A stretch of DNA of 64,000 nt from Desulfovibrio desulfuricans. Lineage in GTDB: Bacteria > Desulfobacterota > Desulfovibrionia > Desulfovibrionales > Desulfovibrionaceae. This document shows, piece by piece, positions 1 to 9,252 of the stretch. Location: positions 18,206 to 82,205 of the forward strand of contig SUVB01000008.1 of assembly GCA_015062205.1 (NCBI GenBank). Reading direction: 5' to 3'. The notes under the pieces were generated by a model that was not told where the DNA came from, did no database searches, and saw nothing but the letters and a program-made list of their open reading frames with translations. Both the position numbers and the translations under genes were made by a program. How positions within the stretch are numbered: position 1 is the first letter of the stretch; the number at the start of each line of letters is the position of its first letter.

Positions 1-1751
1 ACTTCGGCCAGGCTCTGCCAGTAATCGAGCTGGGCCACCATGTCGGCGGTGTGGACGATGCGCTCACGCCGGGCGGCCACCTGCGCCCGCAACTCCTGAA
101 ACAGGGAGTATTCCAGGGCCTTGCGCTTGTCTGCGGCGGAGAGCAGGGCGTCCTCCAGTTCCTTGAGGTCTTCTGTGGTGAAGCGTTCGGCGTTGGCAAG
201 GCTCTGGCGGCGGATGAAATGATAGGGCACGGGGCCGCTGTGCGCGGCGCGCGACACTTCAAAATAGTAGCCGAACACGCGGTTGTAGCCCAGCTTCAGT
301 TTGGTTATGCCGGTCTTTTCCTGCTCCTGCCGCAGCATGGCCTGCAACTGCTGCTCGCCGTGTTCGGCGAGGTTCAGCAAACGGTCCAGCTCGGCATTGT
401 ACCCCGCGCGGAACAGCCCTCCCTCGGTGATGACGGCGGGCGGGTTGTCCACCAGCGCGCCCTGCAGCAGGGCGGCGCAGTCCTCCAGAGAGTCCCAGGA
501 TGCCATGACGGCGGCCACGCTTTGGGGCGGCGCCGGTTCGTCGGGCGCGTCAGGGGCCGCTGAACCCTGTGACGCGTCGCGCCCCGCCCCGCTCTGAAGG
601 GCCGCCAGCACGCCCGGCAGGGCGGTCAGGCTGTTGCGCAGCGCAATGAAATCGCGCGGCGCGCCCTGACTGAGGCTGATGCGCGTGGAAAGTCGTTCCA
701 GATCATAGACCTTGTCAAGCGCCTCGCGCAGCCTGCCGCGTTGCGCGTCGTCGCAGAAATAGTCCACCGCGTCCTGAATGCGGCGTATGGCCCCGGCCTC
801 GCGCCAGGGATGGCGCAGCATGTCTTCCAGGAAGCGTCCGCCCATGGGCGTGAGCGTCTTGTCCAGCACATGACGCAGTGTGCCCCTGCCCTTACGGCCG
901 TTGAGGCGGACAAAAATTTCCAGATTGCGCTCCGTCACGTCGTCGATGAGCAGGCGGCGGCTCAGATCCAGCGGGACGAAGGGCATGAGGTGTCCGGGAT
1001 CGCGCATCTGGGTTTGTTCAAGGTAGGCCAGCAGCGCGCCGCAGGCGCAGAGCACCTCCGGTTTGTTGTCCAGCCCCAGGGCGGCGGGTTCCCGCACTCC
1101 CTGCGCCGTCAGCACGCGTTCTTCGGCCTGTTTGGGCGCGAAGCGCGCGCGCGGCATGCGCACCAGGCGTATGCCTTCCAGCAGGCAGCGCGGGGGCGGT
1201 TCCGTGCCTTCGGGCAGCAGCAGCTCGCGTGGGGTCAGCTTTTGCGCCCATTGCCACAACTCCGCATCGCGCCTGAACTCCACCCCCGACCACTGGCCCG
1301 TGGAAATATCCGCCCAGGCAAGGCCGCCGCCCCCGGCGGCCGCAGGGCAGAGCGCCGCGAGGTAGTTGTGGCTCTTGCTGTTGAGGTTGGCGTCCTCCAG
1401 CACTGTGCCCGGCGTGATGACCCGGCTGACGGCCCTTTTGACCAGCCCTTTGGCCGCCTTCGGGTCTTCTGTCTGATCGCAGATGGCCACGTGGTAGCCT
1501 TTGTCGACGAGTTGGGCCACGTAACTCTCCACAGCATGCCAGGGCACGCCGCACATGGCCACGGGGGCTTCGGTCGCGCGGCTGCGGCTGGTCAGGGCTA
1601 TCTGCAGTTCGCGCGCGGCCGTTTTGGCGTCGTCGAAATACAGTTCGTAGAAGTCGCCCACGCGGTAAAAGAGCAGGGCATCGGGGTGTTCGGCCTTGAT
1701 GCGCATATACTGCTCGAACATGGGCGTCATTTTAACCGGGGCGTCAGACAT
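1..1751 (-). CDS. mutS: DNA mismatch repair protein MutS (N-terminal part, cut by window edge)
   Basis: Recognises mismatches and starts methyl-independent or methyl-directed repair in the cytoplasm. The frame stays open to the left edge, giving about 583 residues of a protein that is normally near 850-900. The N-terminus carries the MutS domain I hallmark (TPMFEQYMRIKAEHPDALLF, then YRVGDFYELYFDDA), which contains the Phe-x-Glu type mismatch-reading region. Domain II and part of the lever/clamp domain follow, including GYNRVFGYYFEVSR. The ATPase domain lies outside the window. Start chosen at the ATG at 1751, because homologues begin a few residues before TPMFEQY. An Ala/Pro-rich insert around residues 390-410 breaks the core domain. 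Family assignment is secure. Confidence 0.97.
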   Translation of the reverse strand, partial: MSDAPVKMTPMFEQYMRIKAEHPDALLFYRVGDFYELYFDDAKTAARELQIALTSRSRATEAPVAMCGVPWHAVESYVAQLVDKGYHVAICDQTEDPKAAKGLVKRAVSRVITPGTVLEDANLNSKSHNYLAALCPAAAGGGGLAWADISTGQWSGVEFRRDAELWQWAQKLTPRELLLPEGTEPPPRCLLEGIRLVRMPRARFAPKQAEERVLTAQGVREPAALGLDNKPEVLCACGALLAYLEQTQMRDPGHLMPFVPLDLSRRLLIDDVTERNLEIFVRLNGRKGRGTLRHVLDKTLTPMGGRFLEDMLRHPWREAGAIRRIQDAVDYFCDDAQRGRLREALDKVYDLERLSTRISLSQGAPRDFIALRNSLTALPGVLAALQSGAGRDASQGSAAPDAPDEPAPPQSVAAVMASWDSLEDCAALLQGALVDNPPAVITEGGLFRAGYNAELDRLLNLAEHGEQQLQAMLRQEQEKTGITKLKLGYNRVFGYYFEVSRAAHSGPVPYHFIRRQSLANAERFTTEDLKELEDALLSAADKRKALEYSLFQELRAQVAARRERIVHTADMVAQLDYWQSLAE

Positions 1752-1986
1752 GGCGGATACTGCGGGATTGAGGAACTGCGGCAGGCCGTCGCGGCGTGCC
1801 TCGGGCGGAAAACACTGCAGGGCGCCCGGGACGTGTCCGGGCGGAGACTGTGTGCACAGGGACAAAGGCGCGCTGCTCTTTGCCGGGCATGCGAAAGAGC
1901 AGAAAGCGGTTCGTGCGGGGAATGCGCGGGGCAGCCGCCGTACGGCGCGGGAAGGCCGTGCGCAGCCTTCCCGCGCGGATTGCGTG

Positions 1987-2400
1987 CTATTGTCTGTCGG
2001 GGTCGGGCGCGATCATGTCGCCGGCCTGGGCCGCTGCCGCAGGCTGCCCGGGCTTCCCGGCCTTTGCAAGATACTCGGCGCGCGCGGCTTCAGCCTCGGC
2101 CTGCTTCTTGCCCTTGGCGACAGCGCGTTCAAGCGAGTTGATCTGCCATTTCTGCTTCATCAGCCGGGCGCTGGAGTTGACCTTGTCCCACACGAGAAAG
2201 GCCAGGGTCAGCAGCGCGCCACAGGCAAAGGCGGCGATGATGAGAAAATAGAAGGGCAGCGCAATGGACGACATGGCGGGAAGAAAGAAGAGGTTGAGCG
2301 TGAGCGTCACGCTCTGCGAGAGCGCCGCCTGGTTCTGGAAAAAGAACACCAGCGCCAGGAAGAAGAACACGGCGAGCAGAAGAACCTTGATGTAGCGCAT
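1987..2400 (-). CDS. LapA-domain inner-membrane protein
   Basis: A 137-residue protein with two hydrophobic segments (about residues 5-24 and 45-70). A basic, Ala/Lys-rich, probably coiled-coil tail follows (KQKWQINSLERAVAKGKKQ...). This is the arrangement of the LapA/YciS (DUF1049) family, whose E. coli member acts with LapB in controlling LPS synthesis. Role here is inferred from family only. The ATG at 2400 was preferred over an upstream start because a GAGGAG ribosome site sits about 7 bases before it. The gene is read in the same direction as mutS and the HIT gene but is separated from both. Confidence 0.75.
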   Translation of the reverse strand: MRYIKVLLLAVFFFLALVFFFQNQAALSQSVTLTLNLFFLPAMSSIALPFYFLIIAAFACGALLTLAFLVWDKVNSSARLMKQKWQINSLERAVAKGKKQAEAEAARAEYLAKAGKPGQPAAAAQAGDMIAPDPDRQ

Positions 2401-2529
2401 ACAATACTCCTCGGGCTTGAAGCTCTCTTGATCACGGGCTGTCGGCATTGTCGCCCGGCCCTGCGCTCCCGGCAGACTGCGGCAGTTCCCGCCGCCGTCA
2501 CGCAGACCCCTGTGACGGCAGTTATGCCG

Positions 2530-3039
2530 TCAGGCGCCGAGCCCCCCTCCGGCCATGACGGCATCTGTGAACTGCGGTTTGAGGGCTGCATAGGTTTCTT
2601 CCAGATACTGGGGAATGGTGCGCACCTCGTCCATGACCGCCATGAAGGAGGAATCCCCGTTCCAGCGCGGCACGAGATGAAAATGCAGATGCTCGCGTAT
2701 GCCCGCGCCCGCGGCCTGGCCCTGGTTCAGACCGATGTTGATGCCTTCACAGGTAAAGTGTTGCTTTAAAATTTTGGTGCAGGCCTGCATGATATCCATG
2801 ATTTCATGCGTTTCCGCCTGTTCGAGGTCGGCCAGCTGCATCACATGCCTGTAGGGGCAGACCATGATGTGTCCGTTACTGTACGGAAACTTGTTCATGA
2901 TAACAAAGGCCCGCCGCCCCCGGTACAGCACCAGGCGTTCGGCATCTTCTTCCGTGTGTTCCGGGAGGCAGAACACGCAGGCGTCGGGCTTGGGCCCAAG
3001 AATGTACGCAATCCGCCACGGCGTCCAGAGTTGTTTCAT
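2530..3039 (-). CDS. HIT-family nucleotide hydrolase/transferase
   Basis: A 169-residue cytoplasmic protein of the histidine-triad superfamily. The triad is visible near residue 120 (HLHFHLVPRW). An N-terminal CVFC pair (CVFCLPEH) is typical of zinc-carrying Fhit/AP4A-phosphorylase-like members. The region NKFPYSNGHIMVCPYRHV is the conserved HIT core. Likely hydrolyses or transfers nucleotidyl groups from dinucleoside polyphosphates; the substrate is not readable from sequence. Start at 3039 (MKQLWTPWRIAYI), preceded by AAGGTG; the longer frame upstream lacks family similarity. Confidence 0.9.
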   Translation of the reverse strand: MKQLWTPWRIAYILGPKPDACVFCLPEHTEEDAERLVLYRGRRAFVIMNKFPYSNGHIMVCPYRHVMQLADLEQAETHEIMDIMQACTKILKQHFTCEGINIGLNQGQAAGAGIREHLHFHLVPRWNGDSSFMAVMDEVRTIPQYLEETYAALKPQFTDAVMAGGGLGA

Positions 3040-3207
3040 AATGGGGCACCTTACACCGCTTGCCATCGCCGGGCAAGAGGCAAGCCCCGCCCGGAGCGGG
3101 CACATTCGAATTTAGGTTCCGCATTCCGGTTCCGCAGGCGTCGCAGCGTGCGCCGGCGGGAGCGCCCGCCATGTCCGGTGGCGGGCGGGGAAATGCCTGC
3201 CCTGCCG

Positions 3208-5898
3208 TCAGGGCACGGCGCTTCCTTCACTTTCGCCGGCTGCCGCCTCCCGGGCCATGGCGCGGGCCAGTTCCAGCTGCTGCTCCACGCCCGGCGCTTC
3301 GCCGTCCAGCTTGGCGCGGAGCACGGCGCGCAGAATGCGTCCGTAGGCCGGGCCGGGGGCAAGGCCGGTGGCGCGCAGTTCCGCGCCGGTGATGTCCGGC
3401 TTTTCGCGCCGCCACTGGGTGATGTAGCGCGAGAGGCTTTTTTGCAGGGCCTCGCTGGTGGTTCCGGCCATGAGATAGAGCAGCGAATCCAGCGTCAGAG
3501 GCTTCAGGCGTTCGCACAGTTCGCTGACTCTGGCTTTGCCTGCGGCTTCGTCCTTCTGCCAGGCGTCCAGCCTGGTCCGCAGGGAGCGCGCCTGCTCGCG
3601 CTGGTTCAGAATGTCCGCCCGTCTGTTTTCCGGCAGGCCCATGCGCTGGTAGTTGGCGGCCGTATCCGCATAGTTCAGGTTTTGGTTCAGGCCCAGGAAA
3701 AACACCAGCCAGGCCTGCGGCTGTTCCTCAAAATAGAGCAGGCGATACCAGGCGAGCATGTCCTGAATGCGCTGCAGCAGCGCCTTGCGGGCGGGATTCA
3801 GCGCCAGCGTTGGCGAGATGGCCTGCAGAACGCCCAGCTGGTTCAGTCGTTCAAGACAGGCCAGGGGGTCCTGCTCCTCGCAGATGTGCTGGAATTCATG
3901 GAACAGCCGGAAGGGCGAGAGTCTGTCCAGCAGCTTGAGTTTCAGGGCATTCTTGATGAGTTTTTCCGAACCCTGCCCGATGTGGAAGCCGTAGCGCTGT
4001 TCAAAGCGCACGGCCCGCAGGCAGCGGGTGGGGTCTTCCACAAAGCTCAGCGTGTGCAGCACGCGGATGACCTTTTCCTTGATGTCGCGCCTTCCGCCGA
4101 AGAAATCCGCGATCTGGCCGAAGGGGGTGCTGTCCAGCCGCAGGGCCAGGGCGTTGATGGTGAAGTCGCGCCGGTACAGATCCATTTTGATGGACGAAAG
4201 CTCCACCGTGGGCAGGGCCGCCGGGGATTCGTAATATTCCAGGCGGGCCGTGGCCACATCAATGCGCTGCTCCCTGCCCTCGGCGTCGTGGAAGATGACC
4301 ATGGACGTCAGGAACTTCGGATGCACGCGTACGCGGCCGTGCAGTTCCCCGGCCAGAGCCCGCGCCAGGGCGATGCCGTTGCCCTCGGCCACAAGGTCGA
4401 TATCCTGATTGGGTTTGTGCATGAGCAGGTCGCGCACAAAGCCGCCCACGGCGTACACGGGCATGTTCAGCTCCCTGCCCAGCCTGCCCGCCAGCTGCAG
4501 CAGGTCGCGCACGGTCGCGGGCAGGCGTTCCATGATGGCCCGTGAGATGTTGCGTTCCTTGCCGGCGGCGGCCGCCCTGTCGGGCATGCGCGCGGGGTCT
4601 TCGGCAAAGACGTTGATGAGGTCGGTGCGGGTGACGACGCCGAGGATGTTTTCGCCGTCCATGATGGGCACAAGACGCTGATGCCTGCCCACGATGACGC
4701 CCATGAGTTCCTGCAGGCTGGCTTCCGGCGGCAGGGTGTGGACGCGCCGCACCATGTATTCCTCCACGAGGCTGTCGCCCAGGCCGTGGGCGGCGGCGCG
4801 CATGGCGGTGAGGGCGTCCAGCAGCCCCGTGGGCCGGCGTGTGCCCGGCGCGAACACGGGCACGGATTTCAGCCCGAAGTGCAGCATCAGTTCGTCGGCC
4901 TGGCGTATGGTGGCCCGGGATTCTATGCCCACGGCCGGGGAGGACATGTATTCGCGGGCCGTCTTGTCGGGCAGGGCCTGGGAGTAGAGGTTGCGGATGA
5001 TGACGTCGCGCACCTCTTCGGCCATCATGGAGCGGACGGAGGCCGAGGCCGCATAGGTGTGCCCGCCGCCGCCCAGAGCGGCGCAGATGTCGCCCACGTT
5101 GACAGCCTCGCTGCGGCTGCGCGCCACCACCTGGATGCGGTCATCCATGATGCCGATGGCAAAGAGCACCTGAAATTTTTCCATTTCCATGAGGCGCTGC
5201 GCGAGGTAGGCGAAGTCGCCCAGATAGTGCTCCATGGCCGCTTCGGAAATGGCCACCTGCACATTGTTGATGGTGTAGGTCTGCGTGGATTCCAGCAGGC
5301 TGTTGAGGGCGTGGATGTGCAGGCTCGTCAGCTCGTGCGAGGCCAGCGCGTCGATGCGGTTCACGTCCATGCCCTGTCCCAGCAGCCAGGCGGCGGCCAG
5401 AAAATCCTCCCGCGTGGTGGAGGAATAGGTGAAGGAGCCGGTGTCGCCGTAGATGCCGAGGCCCAGAAGGGTGGCCTCCTCCGCGTCAAGGGTGATGCCG
5501 CGCTTGTCCAGGGTCTGCACGATGAGGCTCGTCACTGCGCCCGTGCGCGCCAGATGCGTCTGCGGCGCGTGGATGTCGTCCGGCGAATCCGGGTGGTGAT
5601 CCCAGAGTTCCACTTCAAGGTCGGGGCGGGCGAGCAGCTGCGCCACATGGGGCACGCGGCTCTTCTGGCGCGTGTCCACCAGCACCAGCCGGCCGACGGC
5701 CTCCCAGTCGATGGCGGCGCTTTCCACGAAGCCCAGGGCCGCCGTGTCCAGCCGGGCGAAGAGCTGCTGCAGATTGCGCTCCTGCGTGCCGGGGAACAGC
5801 AGAACGGGGGAAGCGTACAAGTGGCGCGCGGCCAGCATGGCGGCAAAGGCGTCAAAGTCCGCATTGGCGTGGCAGGTGATGAGGGTGGTCGTCGTCAC
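3208..5898 (-). CDS. DHH phosphoesterase - CBS pair - tRNA nucleotidyltransferase fusion
   Basis: An 896-residue multidomain protein. Residues about 5-300 are a DHH/DHHA1 phosphoesterase (DHHPDSPDD near 100; GIYGDTGSFTYSS; LGGGGHTYAA near 275). Residues about 310-430 form a CBS pair. From about 470 comes a class II CCA-adding/poly(A) polymerase head (GGFVRDLLMHKPNQDIDLV, with the metal-binding DxD), followed by the RNA-binding helices. The protein presumably acts in tRNA 3' end CCA (or A-only) addition, with the DHH and CBS parts adding a regulatory or nuclease function. It starts at a GTG that overlaps the xerD stop codon (ATGTGA), implying translational coupling. The longer open frame upstream only shadows xerD. 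Confidence 0.93.
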   Translation of the reverse strand: MTTTTLITCHANADFDAFAAMLAARHLYASPVLLFPGTQERNLQQLFARLDTAALGFVESAAIDWEAVGRLVLVDTRQKSRVPHVAQLLARPDLEVELWDHHPDSPDDIHAPQTHLARTGAVTSLIVQTLDKRGITLDAEEATLLGLGIYGDTGSFTYSSTTREDFLAAAWLLGQGMDVNRIDALASHELTSLHIHALNSLLESTQTYTINNVQVAISEAAMEHYLGDFAYLAQRLMEMEKFQVLFAIGIMDDRIQVVARSRSEAVNVGDICAALGGGGHTYAASASVRSMMAEEVRDVIIRNLYSQALPDKTAREYMSSPAVGIESRATIRQADELMLHFGLKSVPVFAPGTRRPTGLLDALTAMRAAAHGLGDSLVEEYMVRRVHTLPPEASLQELMGVIVGRHQRLVPIMDGENILGVVTRTDLINVFAEDPARMPDRAAAAGKERNISRAIMERLPATVRDLLQLAGRLGRELNMPVYAVGGFVRDLLMHKPNQDIDLVAEGNGIALARALAGELHGRVRVHPKFLTSMVIFHDAEGREQRIDVATARLEYYESPAALPTVELSSIKMDLYRRDFTINALALRLDSTPFGQIADFFGGRRDIKEKVIRVLHTLSFVEDPTRCLRAVRFEQRYGFHIGQGSEKLIKNALKLKLLDRLSPFRLFHEFQHICEEQDPLACLERLNQLGVLQAISPTLALNPARKALLQRIQDMLAWYRLLYFEEQPQAWLVFFLGLNQNLNYADTAANYQRMGLPENRRADILNQREQARSLRTRLDAWQKDEAAGKARVSELCERLKPLTLDSLLYLMAGTTSEALQKSLSRYITQWRREKPDITGAELRATGLAPGPAYGRILRAVLRAKLDGEAPGVEQQLELARAMAREAAAGESEGSAVP

Positions 5899-6809
5899 AT
5901 CCGGCTCCGGGGGTGGAATTGGCGATGGATGCCGCGCAGGCGTTCCGCCTGGACATGGGTGTAGATTTCCGTGGCGCTGATGTCCGCATGGCCCAGGAGC
6001 ATCTGGACGGCGCGCAGGTCCGCCCCGCCTTCCAGCAGATGCGTGGCAAAGGAGTGGCGGAAGGTGTGGGGTGAAATGGAGCGGCGTATGCCCGCCTGTA
6101 CGGCGTATTTTTTGACCATCTTCCACACGTACTGGCGCGTCAGCGCGCGGCCGGAGCGGTTGACGAAGAGCTGCGCGCCCGTGGGGGAGAACTGCGGCCG
6201 CCACTGTTTCAGGTAATCCGCCAGCATGCGCTGCACAAGGTCGTGCAGCGGCACAAGCCGTTCCTTGGCGCCCTTGCCGAACACCCGCACCAGCCCGCGC
6301 TGCAGGTCAAGGTCGGGCACGCCCAGGGCGCACAACTCGGAGACGCGCAGGCCCGCCGCGTAGAGCAGCTCAAGCATGCAGCGGTCACGCAGGCCGCATT
6401 TTTCGCGCATATCCGGCTGGGCCAGCAGATTTTCCATTTCCTCCCGGCTGAGCACTTCGGGCAGATGCTGCGGCAGTTTGGGATTTTCCAGCAGTTCCGC
6501 GGGGTTTTTTTGCAGCTGTCCCTCGTCCACGGCAAAGGCGAAAAAGGCGCGCAGGGCCGAGAGTCGTCGCGCCAGCGTCCTGCCGGTATTGCCGCGCGCC
6601 CGCAGCCAGGCCAGGTACAGAAAGATTTCCTGCTCGTCGGGCGGGCCCGACGCCCCCCCGGATTGCGCCAGCTCCTGCCGGTAGAGGAAGAAACTTTCCA
6701 GATCCTGCCCGTAGGCTTCCACCGTACGGGGCGACAGGCCGCGCTGCGCCAGCAGGCTGTCGCGCCACAGGGGCAGAAGGTCGGCAAGGGGCGGGGAATC
6801 GTGCGGCAT
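5895..6809 (-). CDS. xerD: Site-specific tyrosine recombinase XerD
   Basis: A 304-residue tyrosine recombinase of normal XerC/D length. The N-terminal SAM-like core-binding domain includes GLSPRTVEAYGQDLESF. The catalytic set is complete: Arg in AAGLRVSELCAL, Lys in GKGAKERLVPL, HTFRHSFATHL, LLGHADISATEIYTHV with the nucleophilic Tyr. It would resolve chromosome dimers at dif with a partner Xer. The surroundings are housekeeping genes, not phage genes, which favours XerD over an integrase. It is transcribed away from folK and coupled to the downstream CCA fusion gene. Confidence 0.93.
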   Translation of the reverse strand: MPHDSPPLADLLPLWRDSLLAQRGLSPRTVEAYGQDLESFFLYRQELAQSGGASGPPDEQEIFLYLAWLRARGNTGRTLARRLSALRAFFAFAVDEGQLQKNPAELLENPKLPQHLPEVLSREEMENLLAQPDMREKCGLRDRCMLELLYAAGLRVSELCALGVPDLDLQRGLVRVFGKGAKERLVPLHDLVQRMLADYLKQWRPQFSPTGAQLFVNRSGRALTRQYVWKMVKKYAVQAGIRRSISPHTFRHSFATHLLEGGADLRAVQMLLGHADISATEIYTHVQAERLRGIHRQFHPRSRM

Positions 6810-6986
6810 GCCGCCATGCTAGCCGCCTTGCCCCGCGCGGGCAAGCGTTTTGCGTCGTTCATCTTTTTTCGTCTTGCGGGCCGCGGCCATATGCTGCATG
6901 AAACAGGGGAAGCGCACACGGAAGGGCGTGCGGGACAGCCGGGAACGCGCATGTCCCCGCAAAGCTGCGCACACGAGGGAGTCGTC

Positions 6987-7502
6987 ATGACCACGGAAAA
7001 CGCACTTCGGGCCTATGTCTGCCTCGGTTCCAACTGCGACCGGGCTTCTGCAACGCTGCAACAGGCGCGATCGGCTCTTGCCGCGTTGCCGGACATGCGC
7101 GCGGGCAGGGTTTCGCCCGTGTACCGCACAGAGCCGCAGGGCTATGCCGAGCAGCCGTGGTTCCACAATCAGGTGCTGGAGCTTCTGCCCGGCGCGTCGT
7201 GGCGGCCCTGCCGGCTTGTGGACGCCCTGCTGGCGGTGGAGGCTGACCTCGGCCGCGTGCGCAGCCCGGACCCGGCCCTGCGCTTCGGGCCGCGCGTCAT
7301 CGACGCGGACCTGCTGCTCTTCGGTCGGGAGAACAGCGCGCACCCGCACTGCATGGTGCCGCATCCCCGGCTGAGGGAACGCGCCTTTGCCCTGATTCCC
7401 CTGCTGGATGTGGCCCCCCGTGCGGAAATTGACGGGCGTCCCGCCTCCTGGTGGCTGCAGCGTCTTTCATACCGCGTGGAGGGGGACAGAATTTTTCAGT
7501 GA
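6987..7502 (+). CDS. folK: 2-amino-4-hydroxy-6-hydroxymethyldihydropteridine pyrophosphokinase
   Basis: A 171-residue enzyme transferring pyrophosphate from ATP to hydroxymethyl-dihydropterin in folate synthesis. It shows the HPPK landmarks: AYVCLGSNCDRASATLQQA at the N-terminus, PVYRTEPQGYAEQPWFHNQV, and the signature RFGPRVIDADLLLFG, which holds the two Mg-binding Asp residues. PHPRLRERAFALIPLLD follows. Start is the ATG at 6987 with GAGGGA about 8 bases upstream. The frame upstream of this point is antisense to xerD and not coding. It stands alone, divergent from xerD. Confidence 0.95.
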   Translation: MTTENALRAYVCLGSNCDRASATLQQARSALAALPDMRAGRVSPVYRTEPQGYAEQPWFHNQVLELLPGASWRPCRLVDALLAVEADLGRVRSPDPALRFGPRVIDADLLLFGRENSAHPHCMVPHPRLRERAFALIPLLDVAPRAEIDGRPASWWLQRLSYRVEGDRIFQ

Positions 7503-7569
7503 CGGGCGCGGGCTTGCGTGCTAGTTTCAAAAGGGCGTCGTCAATGCCGCTGCGCAAGGAGTGCAACAT

Positions 7570-7875
7570 ATGTGGAAATGGCTTATCCTGATTATCGCGG
7601 GCTATGCCCTGTATCGCCTGTTTGCCAATGATTTTCTGAAGAAGAAAAAGGAAAGCAGCGAGGAGGACGCGGCCGAGCTGGAACGCAAGGTCGCGGCCGG
7701 AGAGATGGTAAAGGACCCGGAATGCGGCGCGTATGTGGCCGTGGACGAGGCCATTTCCGTGCGTGACGGCGACAAGGTCTACCGCTTTTGCAGTTACGAG
7801 TGTCGCGACAAATTCCTGCAGCGTCTCAAGGACGGCGGCCGCGAACTGCCGCCCCGCGACGGCGGCAACGACTGA
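7570..7875 (+). CDS. Small membrane-anchored YHS/TRASH-like (PP0621-type) protein
   Basis: A 101-residue protein with one N-terminal transmembrane helix (WKWLILIIAGYALYRLF) and a charged linker. A C-terminal metal-binding-like module follows with cysteines in DPECGAYV and FCSYECRDKF, the pattern of YHS/TRASH domains. A role in metal sensing or chaperoning is possible but not shown. The AAGGAG at 7556-7561 overlaps an apparent GTG start and therefore serves as the ribosome site for the ATG at 7570. It follows folK by 67 bases and could share its transcript. Confidence 0.72.
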   Translation: MWKWLILIIAGYALYRLFANDFLKKKKESSEEDAAELERKVAAGEMVKDPECGAYVAVDEAISVRDGDKVYRFCSYECRDKFLQRLKDGGRELPPRDGGND

Positions 7876-8154
7876 AGCCGGGTTTGCCCCTCGCGCCCGG
7901 CGCGGGTTTGCGGCGCGCCGCAGGACAGCGCTTCCCTCGCCTCCCTGCGGCATCCGGCGGGGCGCGCGCCTCTTCACAACGCCGCCTTTGCCCGCGCATA
8001 CCGGCGGAGGGGCGGGCTCCCTGTCCGTAAGACCGTGCTGCGTGTTCTCCGGCGTTTCACGCGCCGTTAGTCCCTTCCACCAACGACCGCTTCCGTGCCG
8101 CACGCTGCGCTGCGTGCCCCCGGCGAAAGCGCAACGAGCCGACATTTTCATGAA
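7876..8154. other. GC-rich intergenic spacer, no gene seen
   Basis: Nothing with coding character was found between the YHS-like gene and the tandem repeat that precedes the ABC exporter operon. It presumably holds the promoter of that operon together with the repeat region. I see no clear sigma-70 hexamers. Confidence 0.4.
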
Positions 8155-8214
8155 AAGGTTTGCGCTGTTGCGCGGGTGCCTGCTAAGGCTTGTGCTGTTG
8201 CGCGGGTGCCTGCT
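8155..8214 (+). repeat. 30-bp direct tandem repeat (two units) upstream of exporter operon
   Basis: Two head-to-tail 30-base units. The 25-base cores at 8161-8185 and 8191-8215 differ at a single position. Both contain GCTGTTGCGCGGGTGCCTGC. The second unit ends only 35 bases before the ybhG-like start codon, so the duplication lies in the 5' leader or promoter of the operon. It could be a doubled operator or a recent replication slip. Confidence 0.85.
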
Positions 8215-8249
8215 ATGGTTGCGCAGTCTCTGAATGCTGGGGAACCGTC

Positions 8250-9248
8250 ATGAAAACACTTCGTTGGTTCGTGCTGCTGTTGTTCGCGGCGTTGGCCGTG
8301 TTCGGCGCGTGGCGGCTTTTGTCGTCTCCGGGCGCGGATACGCTTGTTTTGTACGGCAATGTGGATCAGCGCCAGGTGGAACTGGCCTTTATGGATGCCG
8401 AAAGGGTGGCGGAGGTGCTGGTGGAGGAGGGGGCCACCGTGGAGCCGGGGCAGGTGCTGGCCCGGCTGGAGACGCGCCGCCTTCGCGACCGCATGGCCGT
8501 GCTGGAAGCGCAGGTCGCGGAAGCGGCCGCCGCGCTGGCCCGGCTGGAAAACGGCACGCGCCCCGAAGAGATTGCGCAGGCGCGGGCCTCTGTGGCCGCA
8601 GCCCGTGCGGACCTTGACTATGCCGAAAAGCAGTACCGCCGCGTGGCCGGCATCTTGCGGGATTCCGGCGGCAAGGGGGTTCGCAGGTCGGAGCTGGACG
8701 AGGCCGTCTCCCGTCGTGACGCCGCACAGGCGCGGCTCACGCTGGAGCGCAACGGGCTGCGTCTGGCGGAAATCGGCCCCCGCCGGGAGGACATTGACCG
8801 GGCCAGGGCGGCGCTGCGCGAACGACAAAACAGCCTTGCCCAGCTGCGCAACCAGCTGGACGACGCGGAGTTGAAAAGTCCGTCCCGTTCCGTTGTGAAC
8901 CGGCGCCTGCTCGAACCCGGCGACATGGCCTCGCCGCAACGGGCGGTCTTTTCCCTGGCGGTGCTGTCGCCTAAATGGGTGCGGGCCTATGTGGCCGAGC
9001 CGGATTTGGGCCGCGTGCGTCAGGGAATGCGGGCTCTTGTCCATACGGACAGCTTTCCCGAGGCTGTCCCCGGCACGGTGGGCTTCATCGCCTCCGTGGC
9101 CGAATTCACGCCCAAGACGGTGGAAACGGCGCAGCTGCGCACCTCCCTTGTGTACGAAATCCGCATCTATGTGGAAGACAGGGAAGACCGGCTGCGCCTC
9201 GGCATGCCCGCCACCGTGACGCTCTCCGGCGAGGGCGCGGAAAGGTAG
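8250..9248 (+). CDS. HlyD/YbhG-type membrane fusion protein of an ABC exporter
   Basis: A 332-residue periplasmic adaptor. An N-terminal membrane anchor (about residues 4-22) is followed by a split biotinyl-lipoyl half (ERVAEVLVEEGATVEPGQVLARLET) and a long coiled-coil hairpin (about 70-190, with alternating Ala/Arg/Leu). A beta-barrel half (AELKSP-like DDAELKSPSRSVVNRRLLEPGDM) closes it. This is the YbhG branch of the HlyD family. It would link the inner-membrane ABC transporter to an outer-membrane channel. Start at 8250; it is followed 4 bases later by the ATPase gene. Confidence 0.9.
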   Translation: MKTLRWFVLLLFAALAVFGAWRLLSSPGADTLVLYGNVDQRQVELAFMDAERVAEVLVEEGATVEPGQVLARLETRRLRDRMAVLEAQVAEAAAALARLENGTRPEEIAQARASVAAARADLDYAEKQYRRVAGILRDSGGKGVRRSELDEAVSRRDAAQARLTLERNGLRLAEIGPRREDIDRARAALRERQNSLAQLRNQLDDAELKSPSRSVVNRRLLEPGDMASPQRAVFSLAVLSPKWVRAYVAEPDLGRVRQGMRALVHTDSFPEAVPGTVGFIASVAEFTPKTVETAQLRTSLVYEIRIYVEDREDRLRLGMPATVTLSGEGAER

Positions 9249-9252
9249 CGGC

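Noticed and set aside
8155..8215. CRISPR array
   Set aside because: Only two directly adjacent 30-base units without spacers; no other repeat-spacer pattern or cas gene in the window.
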